Assembly: GCA_009843735.1 (NCBI GenBank)
Contig: VYCW01000086.1
Location: forward strand, 1 to 36,070
Direction: 5' to 3'
DNA: 36,070 nt
Source: Acidimicrobiaceae bacterium
GTDB taxonomy: Bacteria > Actinomycetota > Acidimicrobiia > Acidimicrobiales > Aldehydirespiratoraceae
In this document: one piece after another, positions 29,142 through 36,070 of the stretch
Numbering within the stretch: position 1 is the stretch's first letter
Layout of the letters: the number at the start of each line of letters is the position of its first letter
The notes under the pieces: model-generated
What the model saw: only the letters and a program-made list of their open reading frames with translations
Database searches by the model: none
Told to the model about the DNA's origin: nothing
Made by a program: the position numbers and the translations under genes

Positions 29142-30305
29142 ATGCAACTCGTACTGCACAACATCGGCCAGGTGCTGACCGGGGTGCTCGACGCGCCGAC
29201 GCTGGACACCGACACCATCGTCATCGACGGCGGTCGCATCGCCTCGGTGGACGCCGGCGCGGCCACCACCGCCGACGTCGTCGTCGACTGCAAGCAGATG
29301 ACGGTGGCGCCCGGGCTCGTCGACACCCATGTGCATCCCACTCTCGGGGACTACGCGCCCAAGCAGCAGTCGGCGGGGTACCTGGAGCGCATGATGCACG
29401 GAGCGGTCACCCGGGCCGTCTCCGCGGGCGAGGTCCACGCGCCGGGCCGCTCCGGCGCCGAGTCGGCCCTGGGCATCGCCCTCGGAGCGTTCCACTCCTT
29501 CGAACGGCACCGGCCCTCGGGAATGAAGGTCCACGGCGGGGCGATGCTGCTGGAGAAGGACACCGAGCCGGCCCACATCGACCGGGCCTTCGCCTCAGGC
29601 ATGCGGATCATCGGCGAGATAGGCGTGGGCTCGCTCAAGGACCCGGCGCGGGCCGGCGAGTTGTCGCTGCACGCCCGGGAGCTGGGCATGACCGTGCACA
29701 TGCACTGCGGCTGCACGTCTGACCGGGGGCCGGGCGGCGATGAGCACCCTTACTTCTCGGCGGAGGACGTGATGGAGGCCCGACCGTCCATCGCTTCACA
29801 CGCCAACACCTTTGCCTCGCTGTCGGATGCCGACATCGACATGCTCTGCGAGGACGGCGGCCCGCCGTATGTGGAGGTGGTGCAGGCCGGCGGCACCCGC
29901 TCGATGCTGCGGGTGGTGGAGGGCCTGGCCGAGCGCGGCCGGCTCGACCGGCTCCTGATCGGCACCGACACGCCCACCGGCTACGGAGTGACGTCGCTGG
30001 GCGTGCTCAAGACCATCGGCGACATCTGCTCGCTCGGCGGCGTGGCGCCCGAGACGGCGTGGGCCATCGCCTCGGGCCACGGCGCGGCCGCGTTCGGCTC
30101 CGACGGCAACGTGATCAAGCAGGGGGCTGTCGCCGACCTCGTGGTGATGGACGCCTCACTGGGGTCGGTCCACGAAACCGCCCTCGACGCTATGGCCGCA
30201 GGGGAGTTCCCCGGAGTGGCGGTGGTGATCACCGACGGTGTGGTGCGAGTGCGGGGTTCGTTGTGCACCCTTCGAGCCCGCCGGGTGGCCGGCATCGAGG
30301 GCTGA
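29142..30305 (+). CDS. Enamidase-like cyclic amidohydrolase
   Basis: 387 aa. Resembles enamidase (Ena) of nicotinate fermentation in Eubacterium barkeri, which opens the ring of 6-oxotetrahydronicotinate. Shared blocks as I recall them: VAPGLVDTHVH, GDYAPKQQ, the APGRSG segment, KVHGGAMLLEK, IIGEIGVGSLKDP, MHCGCTS, GTDTPTGYGVTSLGVL and DASLGSVHE. Metal-site candidates are His63, His65, Glu159 as bridging ligand, His188, His220 and Asp276. ATG at 29142 has an excellent GGAGGTGA at 5-nt spacing; the frame upstream to 29082 is not similar. Likely opens a lactam or enamide ring in the pathway of the imported compound (inference). Confidence 0.85.
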   Translation: MQLVLHNIGQVLTGVLDAPTLDTDTIVIDGGRIASVDAGAATTADVVVDCKQMTVAPGLVDTHVHPTLGDYAPKQQSAGYLERMMHGAVTRAVSAGEVHAPGRSGAESALGIALGAFHSFERHRPSGMKVHGGAMLLEKDTEPAHIDRAFASGMRIIGEIGVGSLKDPARAGELSLHARELGMTVHMHCGCTSDRGPGGDEHPYFSAEDVMEARPSIASHANTFASLSDADIDMLCEDGGPPYVEVVQAGGTRSMLRVVEGLAERGRLDRLLIGTDTPTGYGVTSLGVLKTIGDICSLGGVAPETAWAIASGHGAAAFGSDGNVIKQGAVADLVVMDASLGSVHETALDAMAAGEFPGVAVVITDGVVRVRGSLCTLRARRVAGIEG

Positions 30306-30314
30306 GCCCGCCGT

Positions 30315-31532
30315 TCAGCGGCTGCTGGGGAGGCGGACGGCGCCTGCTGCGACGAGGGCCTCGATCTCGGCCTCGCTGCGGCCCAGCGATCGCAGGATCT
30401 CCTCGCTGTGCTCTCCCAGACCGGGCGCAATGCTCCTCGGCGCCCAAGCCGTTTCCGAGAAGTCGACCGGTGTGGCGACCATCGTGGAGGTGCTCGTCCC
30501 GTCGGGCACGTCCACCAACCCTCCGGCCGCCGCGAACTGCGGATCGGCCAGCAGGTCGTCGGGCGACTGGATGGGCGCCCAGAACAGCTCCGGTTCGGCG
30601 GCGAAGATCTCGGCCCACTCGTCAAGGGACTTGGTGGCGAAGATCTCGTCCAGTTCGACGACCAGGCTGGCTGCGTTGTGGCGGCGCCCGCGGGCTGTCC
30701 CGTAGTGCTCGTGCTCCAGCCAGTCGGGCCGACCGACGGCCCGGGCGAGCGGTGCCCAGTGGCGCTCCGGCTCGAGGCCGACCAGCCAGAACCGGCGGCC
30801 GTCGCCCGCGGTGTAGTTGTTCATGGCCGGGTTGCCCATGTTGTCGCGCTGGCCGATCTGCAGCGTCAGACCCCAGCCCAGCGTTATCGACAGGTCGAAG
30901 CTGATCGTGTAGGCACCCTGACGCAGTAGTGAGGTGCTGACCACCTGGCCCTCGCCGGTGCGCTCCCTGGCGAGCAGCGCCGCGCAGACGCCGGCTGCGG
31001 CGGCCAGCCCGGTGCTGTGGTCGCCCATCCCGCCCCGCTGGAACGGCGGGTCGCCGCCATCGGGGGTAAGCAGGTGGGCGATTCCCGAGCGGGCCCAGAA
31101 GCCGGCCACGTCGAAGGCGCCGCTGCTGGCCTCGGCTCCCTCCAACCCGTAGCCGGTGACGGAGGCGTAGACGAGTCGCCGGTGGCGGGCCGTCACCGAC
31201 GCGTGGTCGAGTCGTAGACGGTCCAGCCCGCCGAGGCGGACATTGGTGACGAACACATCGGCCCCGGCCAGGAGCTCGTCCATGACGGCGTATCCGTCGT
31301 CGGTGGTGAGATCCAGGGCGATGCTGCGCTTGCCCCGGTTGTCCATCTGGAACACCGGGTTGCTGAACATGTCGCCGCCGAGGATGAACTGGAACATCCG
31401 GCCGGGATCACCGCCGGTGGGCTCTACCTTCACCACGTCGGCGCCCCAGTCGGCCAGAATCCCGCCCGCCGCCGGCCCAGCCACCCAGACGCCCAGCTCG
31501 ACGACCCGGATCCCTTCCAGCGGCCCCGCCAT
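30315..31532 (-). CDS. CaiB/BaiF-family CoA-transferase (class III)
   Basis: 405 aa. Moves CoA between carboxylic acids through an aspartyl-CoA anhydride. GIRVVELGVWVAGPAAGGILADWGAD is the N-terminal family motif; KVEPTGGDPGR follows. The catalytic Asp171 lies in RGGMGDHSTGLAA, and RTGEGQVVSTSLL is the usual interlocking-fold segment. It converges with the enamidase gene (9-bp gap) and diverges from the M20 gene across 121 bp. Probably activates an acid produced by the neighbouring ring-opening enzymes or feeds the acyl-CoA dehydrogenases; the acid is unknown. Confidence 0.93.
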   Translation of the reverse strand: MAGPLEGIRVVELGVWVAGPAAGGILADWGADVVKVEPTGGDPGRMFQFILGGDMFSNPVFQMDNRGKRSIALDLTTDDGYAVMDELLAGADVFVTNVRLGGLDRLRLDHASVTARHRRLVYASVTGYGLEGAEASSGAFDVAGFWARSGIAHLLTPDGGDPPFQRGGMGDHSTGLAAAAGVCAALLARERTGEGQVVSTSLLRQGAYTISFDLSITLGWGLTLQIGQRDNMGNPAMNNYTAGDGRRFWLVGLEPERHWAPLARAVGRPDWLEHEHYGTARGRRHNAASLVVELDEIFATKSLDEWAEIFAAEPELFWAPIQSPDDLLADPQFAAAGGLVDVPDGTSTSTMVATPVDFSETAWAPRSIAPGLGEHSEEILRSLGRSEAEIEALVAAGAVRLPSSR

Positions 31533-31653
31533 AGGGGCTGCACCGTAGCGGCTCGGTTCCGTGGCGTGGTTCGCGTGCGTCTGTGTTGGCGCGCCGGGTC
31601 AAGGGACTGCACAGTCAACATCGAGGGAGTGGGCCAACCGGGAGGGAGCAGCC

Positions 31654-32934
31654 ATGACAGGAGCCGACACCGCAATGCGAGACGCCGTCTTCGAGCTGAT
31701 CGACGCAGACCGGGAGCTGCTGGCCGAGACCTGCCTGGAGCTCGGCAACACCTACGCGCCCTGCGGGCACGAGCAGCCCGTGGCCGACGCGGTCAGCGCC
31801 TGGTACGAGCGCCACGGCATCGCGGCCCGCCAGCAGCAGATCCTGGCCGACCGCTCCAATGTGGTGGCCACTCTGGCCGGATCGAGGCCGGGAGCGAAGA
31901 GCCTGATCTTCAACGCCCACCTCGACACCGAGATAAGCGGCCCCGACCACGCCAACCTCATGGAGTCGAGCGACCCCAACCTGGTGGGGGCCTGGCGCGA
32001 GGGCGACCGGATCTTCGGTCACACCGTGCTCAACGACCGGGGCTGCATGTCGGTGTTCATGGTTATGGCCAAGGCGCTGCAGGGCGCCGGGGCCCAGCTG
32101 GGCGGCGACGTGATCCTCACCTCGGTGGTGGGGGAGACCGGGATGGCGCCTGTCGACGAGTACCAGGGCCTCAGCTACGAGGGCAAGGGCTTCGGCACCC
32201 GCCATCTGGTGGACCACGGTGTGCGGGCCGACTATGCGCTGGTGGCCGAGACCACCGCGTGGTCGAAGTCGTGGATCGAGTGCGGCGCGGTCTACCTGAA
32301 GATCACGCTGCGGGGCCGCAACATGTACACGCCCCGGCTGATCCGCGAGCCGGACCTTCCCGACCATCCCAACGCCATCGTCAAGGGAGCGGTCGTGGCC
32401 ACCGTCCTGGAGGCGTGGGGCATCGACTACGAGGAGCGAAACGCCTACATCTCGGAGCTGGGCGAGGTCCGGCCCAAGGCCCAGGTCGGGGCGATCCGGG
32501 GCGGGGTGCCGTACCGGCCGAACCGGTCGTCGCCGGTCTGCAAGCTCTACATGGATGTCCGCACCCTGCCCGGGGCCGACCAGGACGCGGTTGTCGACGA
32601 GGTGAGAGCGGTGGCCCGGTCGGTGGATCCCGCCGCCGAGGTGGAGTGCTACACGGCCAAGGCGGGCCGGGTCGGAACCGGTGTCGAGCCTCTGAGCGAC
32701 GCGGTCGAGCAGGCCTACGGCCAGATCGTCGGGGGAGCCACGCCGCCTCCCCAGGTGGCCCACACGTCCATGTGGCGCGACACCAACATCTTCAACGCGG
32801 TCGGGATCCCGTCACTGACGTTTGGCCCGCCCCGGGGATCGGCTGCAGTGCAGGGCACCGGCAACTTCGAGCTGGACGACCTGGTGGCCGCGGCCAAGGT
32901 CTACGCCACGGTGGCCATGGACATCTGCGCCTGA
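31654..32934 (+). CDS. M20-family amidohydrolase/peptidase (ArgE/DapE-like)
   Basis: 426 aa. Zinc hydrolase of the acetylornithine deacetylase/succinyl-diaminopimelate desuccinylase type. HLD (His89, Asp91 in FNAHLDTE), Asp128 in VLNDRGCM, the dimerisation domain (about 215-320) and C-terminal AHTSMWRDTNIFN are present. The Glu-Glu dyad (base plus zinc ligand) reads VVGETG, so one Glu, most likely the second, is Thr162. ATG at 31654 has GGGAGGG at 7-nt spacing. The biosynthetic argE or dapE clusters are absent, so a catabolic amide or carbamoyl amino acid is more likely. It converges with the GH3 gene, leaving 7 bp. Confidence 0.87.
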   Translation: MTGADTAMRDAVFELIDADRELLAETCLELGNTYAPCGHEQPVADAVSAWYERHGIAARQQQILADRSNVVATLAGSRPGAKSLIFNAHLDTEISGPDHANLMESSDPNLVGAWREGDRIFGHTVLNDRGCMSVFMVMAKALQGAGAQLGGDVILTSVVGETGMAPVDEYQGLSYEGKGFGTRHLVDHGVRADYALVAETTAWSKSWIECGAVYLKITLRGRNMYTPRLIREPDLPDHPNAIVKGAVVATVLEAWGIDYEERNAYISELGEVRPKAQVGAIRGGVPYRPNRSSPVCKLYMDVRTLPGADQDAVVDEVRAVARSVDPAAEVECYTAKAGRVGTGVEPLSDAVEQAYGQIVGGATPPPQVAHTSMWRDTNIFNAVGIPSLTFGPPRGSAAVQGTGNFELDDLVAAAKVYATVAMDICA

Positions 32935-32941
32935 ATCCTCC

Positions 32942-35056
32942 CTAGATCCGCCGCGCGCTGGCGGCGTCGAACCCGACTGCGTACTCGATAGGCGAGTCCT
33001 CGCGGATCCAGGCGCCGCCGATCCGCAAGTCCAGGACCGAAGGGTCGAGCGGCACCGCGGCGTCGGTGCTCTCGCCCGGTGCGAGACGGACCTTGGCGAA
33101 GCCGACCAGCCGCTTGGGCGGGCGCTCGTAGGCCGAGGCAGGGACGCGGCCGTACACCTGCACGACGGTCGAGCCGGAACGCCGGCCGGTGTTGGTGACC
33201 CCGACGACCACCTGATCCTCGGTCGCCTCCGCGTCGCCGAGCTGGAACGTGGTGTAGCCGAGGCCGTGACCGAAGGGCAGATGGGGAGACGTGCCCCGAG
33301 CGTCCAGATGCCATTGCCCGTGGAGCAGGCCGTAGACGGCCGTCTCGGCCTCCCGGTCGAAGTCGACGAGGTCGGACTCCTGGCGGGGGATGGCGAACGG
33401 GAGCCGGCCGCCGGGTTCGGACTGGCCGAACAGCACATCGGCCAGGGCGTGACCACCCTCCGAACCCGGGTACCACACCATGAGGGCGGCGTCGACGGTG
33501 TCGAGCCACGGCATGACCACCGCGCTGCCGGCCATGACCGCCACCACCACCCGGTCACACACGGCGGCTGCGGCTGCGATCAACTGCTCATCTGCCGGAT
33601 GCAGGCGCAGCGAGGCCCGGTCGCCGCCCTTGGAGGATCCGGCTACCGCGCCGGCGTCACCGAATCCGGCGAGGAGCGACTCGGCCTGGGCCGGGTCGGC
33701 CAAGCCGAGCTCGGGATGGTCCAGGGCAGGGGCCAGCTTCAAGAAAACGGTTCCACCGTCGTCCATGTACTCGCCCTCGTCGTGGCGGGTATAGCCGACG
33801 ACCACCACTGCGAGATCGGCTCCGGCTGCAACCGAAGCATCCCGGTCGCTGTGAGCCACGCTCACGCCTCTCGGGCGGGCAGCGGCCTCGATTCCGGCGA
33901 GCAGCGTCACCGGATCCGGGGTGTGCAGGACGTTGCTGGAGCCGCCGTCGCCGAGGTTGGGCACCGCAGCCAGCGGGCCCAGCACCGCGATCTTCCCAGC
34001 GGCTGACAGATCCAAGGGCAGCAGGTCCTCGTTGCGCAGCATCACCATCGACCCAACCGCGGCCCGGCGGGCGAGCGCCCGGTGCTCGGCGCATCCCACC
34101 ACAGAGCGGTCCGGGGCGTTGGTGAACACTTCGACGAAGCGCAGGAACGTGGCCAGGGTCTCGGCCACACGGGCGTCGACGTCGACCACATCCAGCTCGC
34201 CCGACGCCACCGCTTCGGGCAGCACCTGGGTCCGCTGCTGGCGGAAGGGCATCTCAATGTTGCACCCGGCCTGCACCGACGCCACCGGGTCCCGCAGCCC
34301 CATTATGAAGTCGGTGACGACCAGACCGTCCCAGCCCCAGTCGTCCCGCAGGATCCCGGTGAGCAGCGGGTGGCTGTCGCCGCACCAGTGGCCGTTGAGG
34401 GAGTTGTAGGCGCTCATCACCGCAGCCACGCCCTCTGAGGCCACTCGCTTGAAGTGGGGCAGGTACACCTCGTGCAGTGCTCGCTCGTCCGCGACGACGT
34501 CCACCTTGAAGCGCGCGTTCTCCATGGAGTTGCAGGCGAAGTGCTTCATGCACGCCATCACGTGGCGCTGCAGGCCCCGCGTGAGGGCGGTGGCCATCTC
34601 GCCCACATGGTGGGGGTCTTCGCCGTAGGTCTCCTGGGCCCGGCCCCAGGCGGGGTGGCGGAGCAGGTTCATGCACACCGCGCCGGTGAAGGTGGCCTCG
34701 GAGGCTCGCAGCTCGGCTCCGATGGCCCCGCCGATGCGCTCCTCGAGGGCCGGATCGAACGACGCTCCCCGGGCCATGGACACCGGGAACGTGGTGGACG
34801 GCCCGAGCACGCATCCCCGGGGCCCGTCGGCGAAGTTGAGTCCGGGGATTCCCAGCCGCTCCACCCGGGCTGCCGGCCATCCGTGGGCGTGGTATCCGCC
34901 GGTGGTCAGGTCGATTATCCCGGGCCAGAACGCTGGCTCGCCCGACAGGCAGCCCAGCTTCTCCTCCAAGGTCATCATGGCGACCAGGGCGTCGGCCTCG
35001 GCCCTGGGGTCGGCGCCCTGGGCCACCCGTCCGGCCGCGTCGTCAAAGGCAGTCAT
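32942..35056 (-). CDS. Glycoside hydrolase family 3 (beta-glucosidase-like), cytoplasmic
   Basis: 704 aa. The (beta/alpha)8 domain carries FADGPRG (Asp77), KHFACNS (171-177) and the nucleophile Asp249 in LVVTDFIMG, where most relatives read SDW. The alpha/beta sandwich domain (about 310-560) and a fibronectin type III-like C-terminal domain (RLVGFAKVRLAPGES) follow. No signal peptide is visible, so it would act on imported or internal glycosides. ATG at 35056 is preceded by TAGCCT with 6 nt between, indicating a leaderless transcript. It does not clearly belong to the nitrogen-compound genes. Confidence 0.93.
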   Translation of the reverse strand: MTAFDDAAGRVAQGADPRAEADALVAMMTLEEKLGCLSGEPAFWPGIIDLTTGGYHAHGWPAARVERLGIPGLNFADGPRGCVLGPSTTFPVSMARGASFDPALEERIGGAIGAELRASEATFTGAVCMNLLRHPAWGRAQETYGEDPHHVGEMATALTRGLQRHVMACMKHFACNSMENARFKVDVVADERALHEVYLPHFKRVASEGVAAVMSAYNSLNGHWCGDSHPLLTGILRDDWGWDGLVVTDFIMGLRDPVASVQAGCNIEMPFRQQRTQVLPEAVASGELDVVDVDARVAETLATFLRFVEVFTNAPDRSVVGCAEHRALARRAAVGSMVMLRNEDLLPLDLSAAGKIAVLGPLAAVPNLGDGGSSNVLHTPDPVTLLAGIEAAARPRGVSVAHSDRDASVAAGADLAVVVVGYTRHDEGEYMDDGGTVFLKLAPALDHPELGLADPAQAESLLAGFGDAGAVAGSSKGGDRASLRLHPADEQLIAAAAAVCDRVVVAVMAGSAVVMPWLDTVDAALMVWYPGSEGGHALADVLFGQSEPGGRLPFAIPRQESDLVDFDREAETAVYGLLHGQWHLDARGTSPHLPFGHGLGYTTFQLGDAEATEDQVVVGVTNTGRRSGSTVVQVYGRVPASAYERPPKRLVGFAKVRLAPGESTDAAVPLDPSVLDLRIGGAWIREDSPIEYAVGFDAASARRI

Positions 35057-35062
35057 GCCGAG

Positions 35063-35068
35063 AGGCTA
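35063..35068 (-). promoter_or_regulatory. -10 box of the GH3 gene, leaderless arrangement
   Basis: On the minus strand TAGCCT (TANNNT type) is followed by CTCGGC and then ATG, placing the transcription start at the start codon. No Shine-Dalgarno fits in the gap. Confidence 0.45.
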
Positions 35069-35135
35069 AGCCCGCCCCTCCCGGGAATTGGCAGCGTTGT
35101 GCACGGTATGCGTGCATTCCGCTGCCAGTTCGCGG

Positions 35136-36070
35136 CTAGCGGAAGTCGCGGCTGGGGAGGGTGGCCGGCAGCGCCAGCGGCTCCAGGTGCTCAGCGATGA
35201 CGTTTACCACGCCCTCGTGACGCTCCAGACGGCCCCGGATCGTCAACGCCCTGGCACCGATGGCGAGCCTGCGGAACCGGGCCTGGCAGCCCTTCGACAC
35301 GATCACGTTGGTGAGGCCGGTCTCGTCCTCGAGGTTGATGAACATGGTGCCTCCTGCGGTCATGGGCCGCTGGCGGTGCGACACCGTGCCGGCCACCTTG
35401 ACCCGGCCGACCGGGTGAATGTGCAGGTCCGCGGCGGTCACCACGCCCGCGGCGTCCAGTTCGGCCCGGTGGAAGCGGGTGGGATGCCCGTCAACGGCCA
35501 CGCCGGTGGTCCACAGGTCGGCGGCGGCCTGCTCCTGGGGCGACATGGGCCGCAGCTTCGGTACCTTCGTCCCGGTGACCGCGCTGGGCAGGCGATCGGC
35601 ACCCGACTGGGCCGCCGCGCCGGCTGTCCACAAGGCCTCGCGCCGGTCCAGGCCCAGCGAGTCGAATGCTCCGGCCGCGGCCAGCGACTCCAACGCCGGC
35701 AGGTCCAATGGCGGCAGCCCCTTCTGCCTGCGCTCCCGTCCCGCGCGCCGTCGACCGTTCGGGGCCTGTCGGGCGGCCCCGGCCCGCTCGGCCGTGATCC
35801 TGCGCTCCGACATGGCCCGGACCAGGTGCTCCATGGACTCATACGGGGCCTCTTCGGCCATGGCCGCGGCCAGCTCCGGGCCCACCCCCCGCACCGATGA
35901 CAGGCCCAGGCGCACCGCGGCGCCGCCCGTCGAGGCCTGGCACGGCTCCAGTGTCGCCGCGTCGGCCGACAGGTTGATGTCGGGGCCGTGCACCACCACG
36001 CCGTGGCGGCGGGCGTCCTGGCACAGCGAGTGGGGCGAGTAGAAGCCCATCGGCTGGGCGTTGAGCAGCG
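35136..36070 (-). CDS. dnaE2: Error-prone DNA polymerase DnaE2, C-terminal part (5' end outside the window)
   Basis: About 310 C-terminal residues are visible; the reading frame enters from beyond 36070 with LLNAQPMGFYSPHSL, a typical block of bacterial C-family polymerases. The helix-hairpin-helix region (VRGVGPELAAAMAEE) and OB-fold domain (VKVAGTVSHRQRPMTAGGTMFI) follow. It ends SRDFR, the characteristic C-terminus of DnaE2. In SOS mutagenesis it works with ImuA'/ImuB, which are not in this window. The apparent ATG near 36050 is an internal Met, not the start. The GH3 gene lies 79 bp downstream in the same direction. Confidence 0.93.
   Translation of the reverse strand, partial: LLNAQPMGFYSPHSLCQDARRHGVVVHGPDINLSADAATLEPCQASTGGAAVRLGLSSVRGVGPELAAAMAEEAPYESMEHLVRAMSERRITAERAGAARQAPNGRRRAGRERRQKGLPPLDLPALESLAAAGAFDSLGLDRREALWTAGAAAQSGADRLPSAVTGTKVPKLRPMSPQEQAAADLWTTGVAVDGHPTRFHRAELDAAGVVTAADLHIHPVGRVKVAGTVSHRQRPMTAGGTMFINLEDETGLTNVIVSKGCQARFRRLAIGARALTIRGRLERHEGVVNVIAEHLEPLALPATLPSRDFR

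Noticed and set aside
1-36070. CRISPR arrays, insertion sequences, rRNA genes, riboswitches
   Set aside because: No regularly spaced repeats, transposase-like proteins, terminal inverted repeats, rRNA segments or recognisable riboswitch cores were found. The only repeats are short tandem ones.

Overview
The window is high-GC DNA with GTG and TTG starts, ATGA/GTGA/TGATG gene overlaps, a CarD-type transcription factor, a DnaE2-type polymerase, luciferase-like flavin enzymes and TANNNT -10 boxes directly before start codons. This suggests an actinobacterium, perhaps of the Acidimicrobiia. The lineage is inferred from style and gene content, because no rRNA is present. Genes cover nearly the whole window, and no gene-free stretch exceeds about 150 bases.

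Layout from left to right. 1-349 holds a partial, lower-GC hypothetical membrane protein on the minus strand. 490-4205 (minus) is a two-gene molybdenum hydroxylase (xanthine dehydrogenase family) that starts 8 nt after a tRNA-Pro(TGG). 4331-8308 (minus) is a tight operon: sugar-nucleotide epimerase, CitE/HpcH-type CoA lyase and two acyl-CoA dehydrogenase subunits. 8460-13223 (plus) holds an ArsI/CadI-like dioxygenase, a TrzA/guanine-deaminase-type amidohydrolase, a complete Rieske oxygenase, an adenine-deaminase-type enzyme and a second Rieske-oxygenase-like protein that lacks the Rieske cluster. A third acyl-CoA dehydrogenase (minus) faces a plus-strand run of small ORF, flavin monooxygenase, thiolase and SDR (14536-17762). 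17772-21859 (minus) holds CarD, CapA, an exported D-aminoacylase-like protein and a HAD protein. 22002-30305 holds a ThDP enzyme, an amino-acid-synthesis-family protein, a divergent GntR regulator, an ABC importer whose binding protein carries a His/Asp/Glu-rich tract, a second flavin monooxygenase and an enamidase-like cyclic amidohydrolase. 30315-36070 holds a CoA-transferase, an M20 amidohydrolase, a GH3 glycosidase and the C-terminal part of DnaE2.

The common theme is import and breakdown of organic nitrogen compounds, probably N-heterocycles. There are a ring-hydroxylating Mo enzyme, Rieske and flavin oxygenases, several ring-opening or deaminating amidohydrolases, and CoA-linked degradation (acyl-CoA dehydrogenases, CoA lyase, thiolase, SDR, CoA-transferase). 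The substrate cannot be read from sequence. The most unusual element is the adjacent complete and Rieske-less oxygenase pair flanking an adenine-deaminase-type gene. It recalls the split N-demethylase architecture of bacterial caffeine degradation (NdmC/NdmD), but here it lies in a purine-enzyme-like context without an obvious reductase.
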